Shown here one piece after another: positions 24,076-32,986 of a stretch of DNA of 64,000 nt. The number at the start of each line of letters is the position of its first letter. Position 1 is the first letter of the stretch. The DNA lies in contig NZ_PJQW01000007.1 of assembly GCF_004303025.1 (NCBI RefSeq), positions 63,297 to 127,296 of the forward strand. The letters run 5' to 3'. The translations under genes and the position numbers were made by a program. The stretch is from Flavobacterium sp. J27 (GTDB taxonomy: Bacteria > Bacteroidota > Bacteroidia > Flavobacteriales > Flavobacteriaceae). The notes under the pieces are model-generated. The model was not told where the DNA came from, searched no databases, and saw only the letters and a list, made by a program, of their open reading frames with translations.

Positions 24076-25137
24076 ATGAGAGCAGTTATCCTTTTTTTTC
24101 TGATGGCTTTTTTAGCAATTCAGAATATTTTTTATGCGCAAGTTACTACTTCAGAAATAGATAGTATTATTAAACATACCTTTAAAGAAGAAGAGCCTGG
24201 AGGCGTTTTTTTAGTAGCCAAAGATGGAAAGATAAACTATAGAAAAGCTTTTGGAATAGCTAATTTAGAGCTAGATGTTATGATGCAACCTGAGTTTATT
24301 TTTGAAATCGGTTCGATGACAAAACAGTTTACAGCAGTAGGAATTGCATTGCTAGAAGAACAAGGAAAATTGCATTTTGAAGATGAAATTGTAAAATATA
24401 TTCCCGATTATCCTACTCATGGTCATAAAATTACGATACATCATCTTTTAACACACACATCAGGCATTAAAGATTTTACTAAGATAAAAGCGATTAATGA
24501 TATTGCAGAAAAAGAGTTGTCTCCAGTCGAACTTATTCAGTTTTTTAAAGACGAACCCATGGATTTTAAGTCTGGAGAAAAATATAAATATTGCAATTCA
24601 GGCTATGTTATGTTAGGTTATATCATTGAAGTTGTTTCAGGTCAATCGTATGCTGAATTTATCCAAGAAAATATTTTTAAACCATTAGATATGAGTTCTT
24701 CATCTTACGCAAGTCATAATAAAATAACTAAAAAAAGAGTATCAGGGTATCATTTTAAAGGAGCATTTGTAAATAATAAATATATTAGTTTTAGTTTGCC
24801 TTATGCTTCGGGTTCTATATTGTCTACGGTTGATGATTTGTTGAAATGGCAAATGGCTTTGGAGACAAATACATTAGTAAAACAAAAAACAAAAGATAAG
24901 ATTTTTAAAAATTACATGTTAAATAATGGTGAGAAAATAGGGTATGGTTATGGATGGCATATTACTAAAATAGAGGAAGCCATTTCATATGAACACGGTG
25001 GAAGTATTTTTGGTTTTAAATCAATGGCTGTCTATTTGCCAAAGGAAAAGATCTATGTGGTAGGCTTAAGTAATTGTGATTGCCATTCACCAACCAGTAT
25101 AGTGAAGAATATTGCAGCTTTGTATGTAAAGGAATAG
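24076..25137 (+). CDS. Exported class C beta-lactamase-like serine hydrolase
   Basis: This 353-residue protein of the beta-lactamase/D-alanyl-D-alanine carboxypeptidase/esterase family starts at the ATG at 24076, which opens a signal peptide ending FYAQ; upstream codons in frame fall inside the terminator and promoter. It shows the SxxK nucleophile in IGSMTKQFTA, YCNSGY (the YxN motif) and HGGS near the C-terminus (the third box). The exact substrate is unknown. The ECF-type promoter places it in the neighbouring sigma regulon, perhaps as a cell-envelope function. Confidence 0.9.
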   Translation: MRAVILFFLMAFLAIQNIFYAQVTTSEIDSIIKHTFKEEEPGGVFLVAKDGKINYRKAFGIANLELDVMMQPEFIFEIGSMTKQFTAVGIALLEEQGKLHFEDEIVKYIPDYPTHGHKITIHHLLTHTSGIKDFTKIKAINDIAEKELSPVELIQFFKDEPMDFKSGEKYKYCNSGYVMLGYIIEVVSGQSYAEFIQENIFKPLDMSSSSYASHNKITKKRVSGYHFKGAFVNNKYISFSLPYASGSILSTVDDLLKWQMALETNTLVKQKTKDKIFKNYMLNNGEKIGYGYGWHITKIEEAISYEHGGSIFGFKSMAVYLPKEKIYVVGLSNCDCHSPTSIVKNIAALYVKE

Positions 25138-25154
25138 TTTTGTTTTAAAAAAGG

Positions 25155-25186
25155 AAAAGGGTGCAATTTTAAATTCACACCCTTTT
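25155..25186. terminator. Bidirectional terminator between hydrolase and aminotransferase genes
   Basis: AAAAGGGTG (25155-25163) pairs with CACCCTTTT (25178-25186), and the stem extends inwards through AATTT/AAATT. The flanks are A-rich on the left and T-rich on the right, suiting both convergent genes. Confidence 0.8.
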
Positions 25187-25201
25187 ATATGTATTTTAGA
25201 A

Positions 25202-26386
25202 TTAGCTTAACGCTTCTTTTATTCTGCGTAATGCTTCTTTTAATAATTCTTCGCTAGTTGCATAAGAAAAACGAATACAATTTGGGTTTCCAAAAGCTTC
25301 TCCTGTTACGGTTGCTACATTAGCTTCTGCTAAAAGATACATAGAGAAATCGGTTGCATTTTCTATTTTAGTTCCTTTTAATGTTTTACCAAAGTATTCA
25401 GAAACATCTGGAAATACATAAAATGCACCTTCTGGTACATTAATTTTTAAACCAGGAATTTCTTGAATTAATCCTACCACTAAATCCCTTCTTTTGTGAA
25501 AAGCATCCACCATGTGGTGTAATACTTTTGGGTCTGCTTCAACAGCTGTGATAGTAGCTCTTTGTGCAATACTATTGGCACCACTAGTTACTTGTCCTTG
25601 AATTTTTGTACACGCTTTTGCGATAAATTCAGGAGCACCAATGTACCCAATTCGCCATCCAGTCATGGCAAATGCTTTGGCAACACCATTTACAGTAATG
25701 GTTCTTTCTAACATTCCAGGGATAGACCCAATACTACAAAATGTTCCAGAGAAATTAATATGTTCATAAATTTCATCTGAAACTACATAAATATTTGGAT
25801 GTTTTTCTAAAACTTTACAAAGTGCGGTTAATTCTTCTTTGTTATATACTGAACCACTTGGATTACAAGGTGAACTAAACCACATCATTTTTGTTTTTGG
25901 TGTAATTGCTTTCTCTAATTGTTCAGGAGTTATTTTAAAATCACTTTCCACTGAAGTGGGTACTTCTACTGGAGTGCCTCCAGAAAGTTTGATAATTTCA
26001 AAATAGGATACCCAATATGGTGCGGGTAAAATTACTTCATCACCTTCATTTAGCATTACTTGAGCAATATTATAAAGGGATTGTTTTGCACCTGTTGAAA
26101 CTACAATGTTGGCTGGTTTGTATTCTAAATCATTATCGCGTTTGAATTTTTTACAAATAGCTTCTTTTAAGTCTGCATAACCGTCAACAGGACTATAGGT
26201 GCTGTAATTTTCATCGATTGCTTTTTTGGCAGCGTCTTTAATAAAATCGGGTGTGTTGAAATCGGGTTCACCTAAACTTAAGCTAATAATATCTTTTCCT
26301 TGTGCTTTTAACTCTCTAGCTAAAGCAGCCATTGCTAGTGTTTGCGAAGTAGATAAATTGTTAATTCTATCTGATAATACATTCAT
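25202..26386 (-). CDS. Aspartate aminotransferase-type PLP enzyme
   Basis: This 394-residue class I aminotransferase is close to AspC/AspB of Bacillus and Thermus type. It shows SLGEPDFNTPDFI at residues 37-49, SSPCNPSGSVY, VVSDEIYEHI and VNGVAKAFAMTGWRIGY, whose Lys binds PLP, then the Arg that binds the substrate carboxylate in NCIRFSYA. It probably transfers the amino group between aspartate and 2-oxoglutarate. No -7 box is obvious upstream. It is cytoplasmic and monocistronic. Confidence 0.9.
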   Translation of the reverse strand: MNVLSDRINNLSTSQTLAMAALARELKAQGKDIISLSLGEPDFNTPDFIKDAAKKAIDENYSTYSPVDGYADLKEAICKKFKRDNDLEYKPANIVVSTGAKQSLYNIAQVMLNEGDEVILPAPYWVSYFEIIKLSGGTPVEVPTSVESDFKITPEQLEKAITPKTKMMWFSSPCNPSGSVYNKEELTALCKVLEKHPNIYVVSDEIYEHINFSGTFCSIGSIPGMLERTITVNGVAKAFAMTGWRIGYIGAPEFIAKACTKIQGQVTSGANSIAQRATITAVEADPKVLHHMVDAFHKRRDLVVGLIQEIPGLKINVPEGAFYVFPDVSEYFGKTLKGTKIENATDFSMYLLAEANVATVTGEAFGNPNCIRFSYATSEELLKEALRRIKEALS

Positions 26387-26417
26387 TGTGTAGTTTGTTA
26401 TTTATAGTTTATAGAAA

Positions 26418-26437
26418 AGACGCGATTACTCGCGTCT
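26418..26437 (-). terminator. Terminator of the desaturase gene
   Basis: AGACGCG (26418-26424) pairs with CGCGTCT (26431-26437). On the minus strand TTTT follows. It begins 5 nt after the desaturase stop codon. Confidence 0.8.
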
Positions 26438-26442
26438 CAATT

Positions 26443-27540
26443 TTATGCTAATTGTGGTTGTTGACCTAATTCTTTGAGATGCTTAAAATGTGCTATTACG
26501 GCACTTCTCATCGTTTTATATTCATAATAGGGAAGATTGCATTCCTTAGCCGTTTGTTTTACGATTTCTGCAATTTTAGTATAATGAATATGGCTAATAT
26601 TTGGAAAAATATGGTGTTCAATTTGATGATTTAAACCTCCAGTGTACCAATTTACAATCCAGTTTTTAGGAGCAAAGTTAGTAGTGGTAAACAATTGGTG
26701 GATAGCCCAAGTATTTTCGATTTCTCCCGTTTCTTCAGATGGAATTGGATTTGAGGTTTCTTCCACTACGTGTGCTAATTGAAAGATAACACTTAAAATT
26801 AAACCCGCAGTATAATGCATGATAAAAAATCCAATAAGTACTTTCCACCATAACACGCCTAGTAGCATGGGGATAATAATCCAAACAGAAAAATAAATCA
26901 TTTTAGTGATAACTAAGGTAGTCCATAAGATTTTTGGACTTTTTACTTTTCCATACGAAAGTTTTCTTTTGATATAACCTTTCATCTGTTTGAAATCGGT
27001 AGTTAAAGCCCAATTGAAAGTTAATAAACCATATAAAAATACAGAATAATAATGTTGGAACTTATGAAATTTATACCATTTTGCTTCTTTAGTAAAGCGA
27101 ATAATTCTGCCTGCGTCTAAATCTTCATCATGTCCAGGAATATTGGTATAGGTATGGTGTAATACATTATGTTGTACTTGCCAGTTGTATACATTACCGG
27201 CTAAAATATAGATACTGCCTCCCATGAATTTATTAACCCACGATTTAGTAGAATAAGAACCGTGGTTTCCATCATGCATTACATTCATTCCTACGCCTGC
27301 CATTCCAATACCTATAGTTATACTTAGTAAAACATAGACCCAAAATGGCATAGCCAATGAAATCAAAATAAAGTAAGGAGCTAGAAATAAAGTAAACATA
27401 ATTACAGTTTTCAAATGCAACTTCCAGTTACCAGTTCTTTTTAAGTTTTTTTCTTTAAAATAATCGTTTACTCTTTTATTTAAAGTTCTAAAAAACTTAG
27501 CATTATCAGTTTTTGAGAAAATAGGGGTTTTTGTATTCAT
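26443..27540 (-). CDS. Front-end-type fatty acid (acyl-CoA) desaturase
   Basis: This 365-residue integral membrane di-iron desaturase introduces double bonds into fatty acyl chains. All three His boxes are visible: HDGNHGS, HNVLHHTY, and NHQIEHHIFPN, whose Gln before HH is typical of front-end (delta-6-like) desaturases. No cytochrome b5 domain is fused. I start it at 27540: a longer frame to 27573 overlaps the -7 box at 27571-27578. Regiospecificity cannot be read from sequence. Confidence 0.9.
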   Translation of the reverse strand: MNTKTPIFSKTDNAKFFRTLNKRVNDYFKEKNLKRTGNWKLHLKTVIMFTLFLAPYFILISLAMPFWVYVLLSITIGIGMAGVGMNVMHDGNHGSYSTKSWVNKFMGGSIYILAGNVYNWQVQHNVLHHTYTNIPGHDEDLDAGRIIRFTKEAKWYKFHKFQHYYSVFLYGLLTFNWALTTDFKQMKGYIKRKLSYGKVKSPKILWTTLVITKMIYFSVWIIIPMLLGVLWWKVLIGFFIMHYTAGLILSVIFQLAHVVEETSNPIPSEETGEIENTWAIHQLFTTTNFAPKNWIVNWYTGGLNHQIEHHIFPNISHIHYTKIAEIVKQTAKECNLPYYEYKTMRSAVIAHFKHLKELGQQPQLA

Positions 27541-27570
27541 TCTATTTTTGTCTAAAGCTTTGTTTGCGAC

Positions 27571-27578
27571 CAAAGATA
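27571..27578 (-). promoter_or_regulatory. -7 box of the desaturase gene
   Basis: TATCTTTG on the minus strand lies 30 nt upstream of the ATG at 27540 and argues against the longer reading frame. Confidence 0.45.
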
Positions 27579-27631
27579 ATAATAATCTCTATTAGACTGC
27601 GTATTTTAACCTAATTGTTTCTTAAAAAATG

Positions 27632-27639
27632 TATTTTTG
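27632..27639 (+). promoter_or_regulatory. -7 box of rsmG
   Basis: TATTTTTG lies 14 nt before the ATG at 27654, giving a leader of about 11 nt. In-frame codons upstream of 27654 would therefore not be transcribed. Confidence 0.5.
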
Positions 27640-27653
27640 CAACAAAAAAAGCA

Positions 27654-28283
27654 ATGGAGTTAATTTTAAAATATTTCCCTGATCTTAATGAGAATCAAAT
27701 AAAACAATTTGAGATGCTGAAGGATTTGTATGAAGATTGGAATGCGAAAATAAATGTGATTTCAAGAAAAGATATTGAAGAGCTATATGTAAGACATGTG
27801 TTGCATTCTTTAGGAATAACCAAAGTTTTAGAATTTAAAAAAGGGTCTAAGATTATGGATGTAGGTACAGGCGGTGGGTTTCCGGGAATTCCATTAGCTA
27901 TTATGTATCCTGAAGTGGAGTTTTACTTAATAGATGTTATTGCAAAAAAAATAAAAGTGGTTACTGAAGTAGCTAAGGCTTTAGGACTTAAAAATGTGGT
28001 TGCTGAACAAAAAAGAGCTGAATTAGTAAAATGGAACTTTGATTTTATCGTAAGCAGAGCAGTTACTAATATGCCAGATTTTGTAAAATGGGTTGCAGAT
28101 AGAACTGTGAAAGAATCAAAGCACGAATTTAAAAACGGAATTTTATATTTAAAAGGTGGTGATTTAACCGAAGAATTAGCCTCTTTTCCAAATGCAAAAC
28201 AATATGACTTGTCTGATTTTTTTGAAGAAGATTTTTTTGAAACTAAAAAAGTAGTGTATTTACCATTGAAGCATAAGAAATAG
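27654..28283 (+). CDS. rsmG: 16S rRNA (guanine527-N7)-methyltransferase
   Basis: This 209-residue Rossmann-fold methyltransferase (GidB) modifies G527 of 16S rRNA with S-adenosylmethionine. The SAM-binding motif MDVGTGGGFPGIPLAI is at about residues 68-83, followed by YLIDVIAKKIKVV and SRAVTNMPDFVKW. The start at 27654 fits the -7 box and gives normal family length. Loss of this enzyme often gives low-level streptomycin resistance (general knowledge). It is monocistronic with a strong terminator. Confidence 0.95.
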   Translation: MELILKYFPDLNENQIKQFEMLKDLYEDWNAKINVISRKDIEELYVRHVLHSLGITKVLEFKKGSKIMDVGTGGGFPGIPLAIMYPEVEFYLIDVIAKKIKVVTEVAKALGLKNVVAEQKRAELVKWNFDFIVSRAVTNMPDFVKWVADRTVKESKHEFKNGILYLKGGDLTEELASFPNAKQYDLSDFFEEDFFETKKVVYLPLKHKK

Positions 28284-28288
28284 TCTAA

Positions 28289-28326
28289 CAAAAAACGCTA
28301 TCAAATTTTCTGATAGCGTTTTTTTT
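28289..28326. terminator. Bidirectional terminator between rsmG and pruA
   Basis: A 13-bp stem pairs 28291-28303 with 28311-28323 (core CGCTATCA/TGATAGCG) with a 7-nt loop. It has six A on the left and eight T on the right. Confidence 0.92.
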
Positions 28327-28342
28327 ATTTATTCCTTTTGAC

Positions 28343-29971
28343 TTAGTTTCCTAAGAAAGGATATCTATAATCTTCTGGTGTTACAAAAGTTTCTTTGATA
28401 GTTCTAGGTGAAACCCATCGTAATAAGTTTAATACAGAACCTGCTTTATCATTTGTTCCTGAAGCTCTAGCTCCTCCAAATGGTTGGCAACCTACTACAG
28501 CACCTGTTGGTTTGTCGTTAATATAGAAGTTACCCGCACAATTTTGTAAAGCGACAGTGGCTTCTTCAATAGCAAATCGATTTGTGCTAAATACAGCTCC
28601 AGTTAAGGCATATTCAGAAGTTTCATCAACTAGTGTAAGTGTTTCAGACCATTTTGCGTCTTCGTATACATAAATAGTTACTACTGGACCAAATAATTCT
28701 GTTTCCATTGTGGTATACTTTGGATTTGTAGTTAAAATAACGGTAGGTTCTATGAAATATCCTTTTGATTTATCATAGTTTCCTCCAAAAATTACTTCTG
28801 CATCCGAATCTTTTTTAGCTTGATCAATATATGAGGTTAATTTGTCAAACGAACCTTCGTGAATTACAGCAGTAATAAAGTTAGACATGTCTTCTGGTGA
28901 GCCCATTTTCATTGATTTTAAATCAATTTCTAATTGGTTTTTTACAGCAGGCCATAAACTTTGAGGTATATAAACTCTAGAAGCTGCGCTACATTTTTGT
29001 CCTTGGAATTCAAAAGCACCTCTTGTGATTCCTGTAGTAACTTGTTTTGCATTTGCAGAAGGATGTGCAATAATGAAATCTTTACCTCCAGTTTCTCCTA
29101 CAATTCTAGGATATGTTTTGTATTTGTTAATGTTGTTCCCAATTTTAGCCCAAATATCTTTAAATACATGTGTAGAACCTGTGAAATGTATTCCAGCAAA
29201 ATCAGGACTTGCTAAAATAGTATCAGTAATCATGATAGCGTCACCAAATACGACATTGATTACTCCATTAGGTAGTCCAGCTTCTTTGAAAACATCAATA
29301 ATTACTTTGGCAGAAAATACTTGACTATCACTTGGTTTCCAAACCACAACATTACCCATCATAGCTGCACTTGCAGGTAAGTTAGCGGCAATAGCTGTAA
29401 AGTTAAATGGCGTGATGGCATATATGAATCCTTCTAAAGGTCTGTGTTCTAGTCGGTTCCAAGTTGATGAATCGGAGTTAGGTTGTTCTTTGTAGATTTG
29501 TGTCATGTATTCTACATTAAAACGTAAAAAATCGATTAATTCACAAGCTGCGTCAATTTCTGCTTGGTGAATTGTCTTCGATTGTGCAATCATGGTTGCG
29601 GCATTAATTTTTGCTCTATAAGGTCCTGCGATTAATTCGGCAGCTTTTAAAAATATAGCAGCTCTGTTTTCCCAAGACATGGTCGCCCATTTTTTTCTGG
29701 TTTCAAGGGCATTGTCAATTGCTTGTGTGATATGCGATTTTTCTGCTAAATGATATGTTCCTACAATATGTTGATGATCGTGAGGAGCAGACATATTGCG
29801 TGTATTGCCAGTTTTAATTTCTTGATCTCCTATATATAATGGAACTTCTATTGTTGAATTCCACATTTCTTTGTAAGCATTTGCAACTGCTTCTCTTTCT
29901 TTTGAGCCAACTGCATATGTTTTAACAGGTTCATTTACAGCTTTTGGAACGTTAAAAAATCCTTTTAACAT
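28343..29971 (-). CDS. pruA: L-glutamate gamma-semialdehyde (1-pyrroline-5-carboxylate) dehydrogenase
   Basis: This 542-residue aldehyde dehydrogenase oxidises P5C/glutamate semialdehyde to glutamate with NAD in proline degradation. Family features are TPFNFTAIAANLPASAA, VWKPSDSQVFSA, GIHFTGSTHVF, VGETGGKDF (catalytic Glu) and FEFQGQKCSAASRVYIP (catalytic Cys). Length matches the stand-alone P5CDH form rather than the PutA fusion. It is monocistronic with a -7 box at 30010-30017. Confidence 0.95.
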   Translation of the reverse strand: MLKGFFNVPKAVNEPVKTYAVGSKEREAVANAYKEMWNSTIEVPLYIGDQEIKTGNTRNMSAPHDHQHIVGTYHLAEKSHITQAIDNALETRKKWATMSWENRAAIFLKAAELIAGPYRAKINAATMIAQSKTIHQAEIDAACELIDFLRFNVEYMTQIYKEQPNSDSSTWNRLEHRPLEGFIYAITPFNFTAIAANLPASAAMMGNVVVWKPSDSQVFSAKVIIDVFKEAGLPNGVINVVFGDAIMITDTILASPDFAGIHFTGSTHVFKDIWAKIGNNINKYKTYPRIVGETGGKDFIIAHPSANAKQVTTGITRGAFEFQGQKCSAASRVYIPQSLWPAVKNQLEIDLKSMKMGSPEDMSNFITAVIHEGSFDKLTSYIDQAKKDSDAEVIFGGNYDKSKGYFIEPTVILTTNPKYTTMETELFGPVVTIYVYEDAKWSETLTLVDETSEYALTGAVFSTNRFAIEEATVALQNCAGNFYINDKPTGAVVGCQPFGGARASGTNDKAGSVLNLLRWVSPRTIKETFVTPEDYRYPFLGN

Positions 29972-30009
29972 AAGTAATGTTTTTTAATGAATTATTGAAT
30001 ATAGATGGG

Positions 30010-30017
30010 CAAATTTA
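30010..30017 (-). promoter_or_regulatory. -7 box of pruA
   Basis: TAAATTTG on the minus strand lies 38 nt upstream of the pruA start codon. Confidence 0.45.
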
Positions 30018-30073
30018 AGAAAAAAATAATGGATAACTAGCAACAAATGTTGTAGAATAAAGTCAATAAAAAG

Positions 30074-30460
30074 TTAATTTAGAGCAAAAGGAGCGCTAAA
30101 TTTAAAGGTAGGAATGATAACTCTAAAGCTTTTGGTGGTCGTAAAATTAATCATGTTGTAAAACCCTTTCATTGCGCCAATAGGAGAAGATAGTAAGCAT
30201 CCTGAAGTATAGGTGTGTGTTTCTCCTGGTTTTAAAACGGGTTTTTTACCTACAACTCCTTCACCATCCACAATTTCTTTATTGTTTAATGCGTCGTAAA
30301 TTTCCCAATGTCTTGTGTTTAATTGAACAGAGTCTTTGCTTTGGTTTTCAATTTTGATTTCGTAACTAAAGGCAAAATGAATCTTATAGTTCTTGAAGTA
30401 AGTACCTTCAAAACTAGTTAAAACTGAAATTTTAATGCCTTTTGTTATTTGTGTTACCAT
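30074..30460 (-). CDS. apaG: ApaG-family protein
   Basis: This 128-residue beta-sandwich (FN3-like) protein has the ApaG signatures FAFSYEIKIENQSKDSVQLNTRHW, VGKKPVLKPGETHTYTSGCLL and GAMKGFYNM. The family was linked to cobalt/magnesium tolerance in enterics, but its molecular action is unclear. It is the last gene of the T9SS plug-DUF3667-apaG operon, 3 nt after the DUF3667 gene. Confidence 0.92.
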   Translation of the reverse strand: MVTQITKGIKISVLTSFEGTYFKNYKIHFAFSYEIKIENQSKDSVQLNTRHWEIYDALNNKEIVDGEGVVGKKPVLKPGETHTYTSGCLLSSPIGAMKGFYNMINFTTTKSFRVIIPTFKFSAPFALN

Positions 30461-30463
30461 ATT

Positions 30464-31543
30464 CTAAAATAAAAGTATTCCTAAGAATATCATAATCAGT
30501 GATGAAATTAATAAAAATATCCCAAATAAAGGATTCAAAATTACAAATTTTAAAATGGTTATCCAACGATTTTGCTGATAAAAATTACGTAACGAGCGAT
30601 AGAGGTAAAAAGGAAACAGAATTATGGTGTAAAATCCCATTAAAAAATCGGCTACAGTACTGTAGAAAATATCTATTGTGTTGTAGAGTATTAAACAAAT
30701 AAATAAGAATGTAAAATAGGTATATGAAAAAATAAGATGTTCCGTATAATTTATTTTTCTGGAATAGAACATCATCCAGAAAATAATAGTAATGATGGGT
30801 AGTGATAAAAAAATTAAAAACGGGAGTTTTTGATAAAAATATTCGGTAAGTTCGCTTTTTATATCATTAGTTTTAAATAATTTAGATTTACTGTAAATAT
30901 ATCGATTAAGTTGATTATCATCATATCCAAGCTCTTTTAAGGCTTCGCTTTCAGATTTATTAGGGTATTTTAAATTGAAGTTTCTAAATGAGCTTAAGCC
31001 ATAATAAAAACCTAAAGAATTTTTGCTTAATTCCTGATTGGTGTAAATAGAATCTTTATGAAAATCGCGACGAGATTCTATTTGCTTTTCAATTTTTTTT
31101 TTCAATTTTTCTTGTTCCGGATTAGCAAGACTGTCATTAATAATAAGCTTGCTTAGTTCTTCTGGTTTGTTACTATTAATAGAGGTTGAACTTGCTGTCT
31201 TTTCAGGTTGAGAATATTTGTTAGATAAACTCATTGAAAGAAATAAAAGAATAGAAACACTTAAGAATAAACGAAAAGGGTTGGCATATTTTTGCCTTTT
31301 TCCTTCATTAAACTCTTTGGCTAAAAGACCAGGTTTTGTAAACATGGAAATAATAGAGTTACGCAAACGAGAGTCATATGCGTAAAAATTGGATAGAAAT
31401 TCTTCAATAAAATCGCTAATAGTTATTTTTTTTGTAGAATTTAGTTGTCCGCAATGATGACAATATTTTTCACTTACGTCTAAAGGGGTTTCGCAGTTTA
31501 AACATTCGTAGCCTCGATACTGTTTGAATTTTCTTTTTATCAT
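30464..31543 (-). CDS. DUF3667 membrane protein with zinc ribbon
   Basis: This 359-residue protein has an N-terminal zinc ribbon (ECLNCETPLDVSEKYCHHCGQ, Cys pairs at about residues 14-35), then the DUF3667 core (SNFYAYDSRLRNSIISMFTKPGLLAKEFNEGKR) and several membrane segments (one near 92-105, four or so after residue 225). A long charged stretch lies between them. Function unknown. The gene overlaps the plug gene stop by one base. A second, shorter DUF3667 protein is encoded at 47134-47901. Confidence 0.85.
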   Translation of the reverse strand: MIKRKFKQYRGYECLNCETPLDVSEKYCHHCGQLNSTKKITISDFIEEFLSNFYAYDSRLRNSIISMFTKPGLLAKEFNEGKRQKYANPFRLFLSVSILLFLSMSLSNKYSQPEKTASSTSINSNKPEELSKLIINDSLANPEQEKLKKKIEKQIESRRDFHKDSIYTNQELSKNSLGFYYGLSSFRNFNLKYPNKSESEALKELGYDDNQLNRYIYSKSKLFKTNDIKSELTEYFYQKLPFLIFLSLPIITIIFWMMFYSRKINYTEHLIFSYTYFTFLFICLILYNTIDIFYSTVADFLMGFYTIILFPFYLYRSLRNFYQQNRWITILKFVILNPLFGIFLLISSLIMIFLGILLF

Positions 31544-32790
31544 TAATTTCTAATTCCTTCACTATTAGTATTCGCAATGCCTATAACACTATGGTAGCGG
31601 TCATTATTTCCTTTGTAATAAACTATAATGGTATAATTATTTTCTGTTTGATAAAAGTTGCCGTCAATGGCATTTTTATAGTCTATTTTTTTATTTTTAT
31701 CGAGCATGGTATATTGATAGTTGGTATAACCTTGCTTAATTAAAATGGCTTTTTCAAACAATCCTGATTCTGAGTTGTAAGTCATTTTATTTTCTTCGCC
31801 TATACTGTAATTGTTGAACATACCAGTAATATAAATGCTTTCATCGTGGAATAAGTTGGGGGCGTTTAAAGAAAAATAAACCCAAGAATAATCCGCTTCC
31901 ACTTCTGGGTTTTCTGAATTGGCATTCAAAATAATATAGTTGCCGTTAAAATCTGGGAAATAAGTGTAAACACCGTTTTTTCGGGCATTATTTACATAAA
32001 GATGGGAGTTGTAAATGTCTCCTGATGTTACCCTTGAAACACTATTGTTTGTTACTCGAATTTGAGAATTGTCTAAGGTGTAAAATTCATTGCCAGCCCA
32101 AAATTGTGTTTCTTTATTGTATCTGTAGATTAATTCTGTGCCAATGGTGTATTGTGGTTTAATGTTTGAGATTTGTTCTTTCCAATTACCATTTTTAAAG
32201 ATGTTAATTTTTACATTTTGAATTGGGTTTTGTAAAATTAAATCACCATAATTAATTGCAATTTGAATGTTTTGTTTTTCGTTTAAGCTTTCAAAGTCTC
32301 TCGCTCTTCTTACTTCTGAAGCTACAGTAACTGATTCTTCATAAATGATAAATTTTCTTGAAAAAACAATTTCTTGTTCGTCGTTAAATACTTTTAAAAT
32401 ATAATTTCCTGATTTTGTAATACGATTGTATTTGTTTGGGAATTGTTGTTTATAATGAGAATAAAGCTGTAAGGTGTTGAAAGAATTTTCATATGTTATA
32501 ATTCTTTGGTTGTCGATTCCATTTAAATATTCAACTTTAGCTAATATGGAGGGAGACCAGTCGTAGTTATACTGTGTAATGGTATAATAGTAGTCTGCTT
32601 CATTTCCAAATAAATCATCAAATTGTAATTCAAAAGATTCACCTAATCTGAAGAAAGGTAAAACATTTTTGTTGTTTTGAACAAAGGAGATGGTTTTGAT
32701 GTTATAAGGCGGTTCAATTTCATTTTCTATTTGGGAGTAAGTTGTTGATAGTGAGAGTAAAATAAAAATATAAAATGCTTTTTTTATCAT
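31543..32790 (-). CDS. Type IX secretion system plug-type protein (DUF5103)
   Basis: This 415-residue protein has a signal peptide ending TTYSQ; the ATG at 32790 is chosen because it opens it. The sequence matches DUF5103 (PPYNIKTISFVQNNKNVLPFFRLGESFELQFDDL at the start of the mature part, beta-rich throughout, a GMFNNYS segment near 325). In Flavobacterium johnsoniae a protein of this family plugs the periplasmic end of the SprA translocon. It implies the organism exports proteins through T9SS; other por genes are not in this window. It is the first gene of an operon with DUF3667 and apaG. Confidence 0.87.
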   Translation of the reverse strand: MIKKAFYIFILLSLSTTYSQIENEIEPPYNIKTISFVQNNKNVLPFFRLGESFELQFDDLFGNEADYYYTITQYNYDWSPSILAKVEYLNGIDNQRIITYENSFNTLQLYSHYKQQFPNKYNRITKSGNYILKVFNDEQEIVFSRKFIIYEESVTVASEVRRARDFESLNEKQNIQIAINYGDLILQNPIQNVKINIFKNGNWKEQISNIKPQYTIGTELIYRYNKETQFWAGNEFYTLDNSQIRVTNNSVSRVTSGDIYNSHLYVNNARKNGVYTYFPDFNGNYIILNANSENPEVEADYSWVYFSLNAPNLFHDESIYITGMFNNYSIGEENKMTYNSESGLFEKAILIKQGYTNYQYTMLDKNKKIDYKNAIDGNFYQTENNYTIIVYYKGNNDRYHSVIGIANTNSEGIRN

Positions 32791-32913
32791 TATGTTTTTT
32801 ATTGTTTTTGTAAAAATAATAATTCTGTAAATAGGAATACAAAATTTATGCAACATTACTTGTTTTTTTACAATTTAGAATAAATATAAATAATGAAAAT
32901 CAGTGGTTATATT

Positions 32914-32946
32914 TTTGGAGTAGTGTTTCTTAATTAATTAAATTTG
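32914..32946 (+). promoter_or_regulatory. Promoter of the nqr operon
   Basis: TTTG (32914-32917), a 21-nt spacer and TAAATTTG (32939-32946) match the Bacteroidota housekeeping promoter. The leader to nqrA at 32987 is about 37 nt. Confidence 0.65.
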
Positions 32947-32986
32947 CACGTTTTATAAAATAGTACTAACCATATCTTCAATAAAC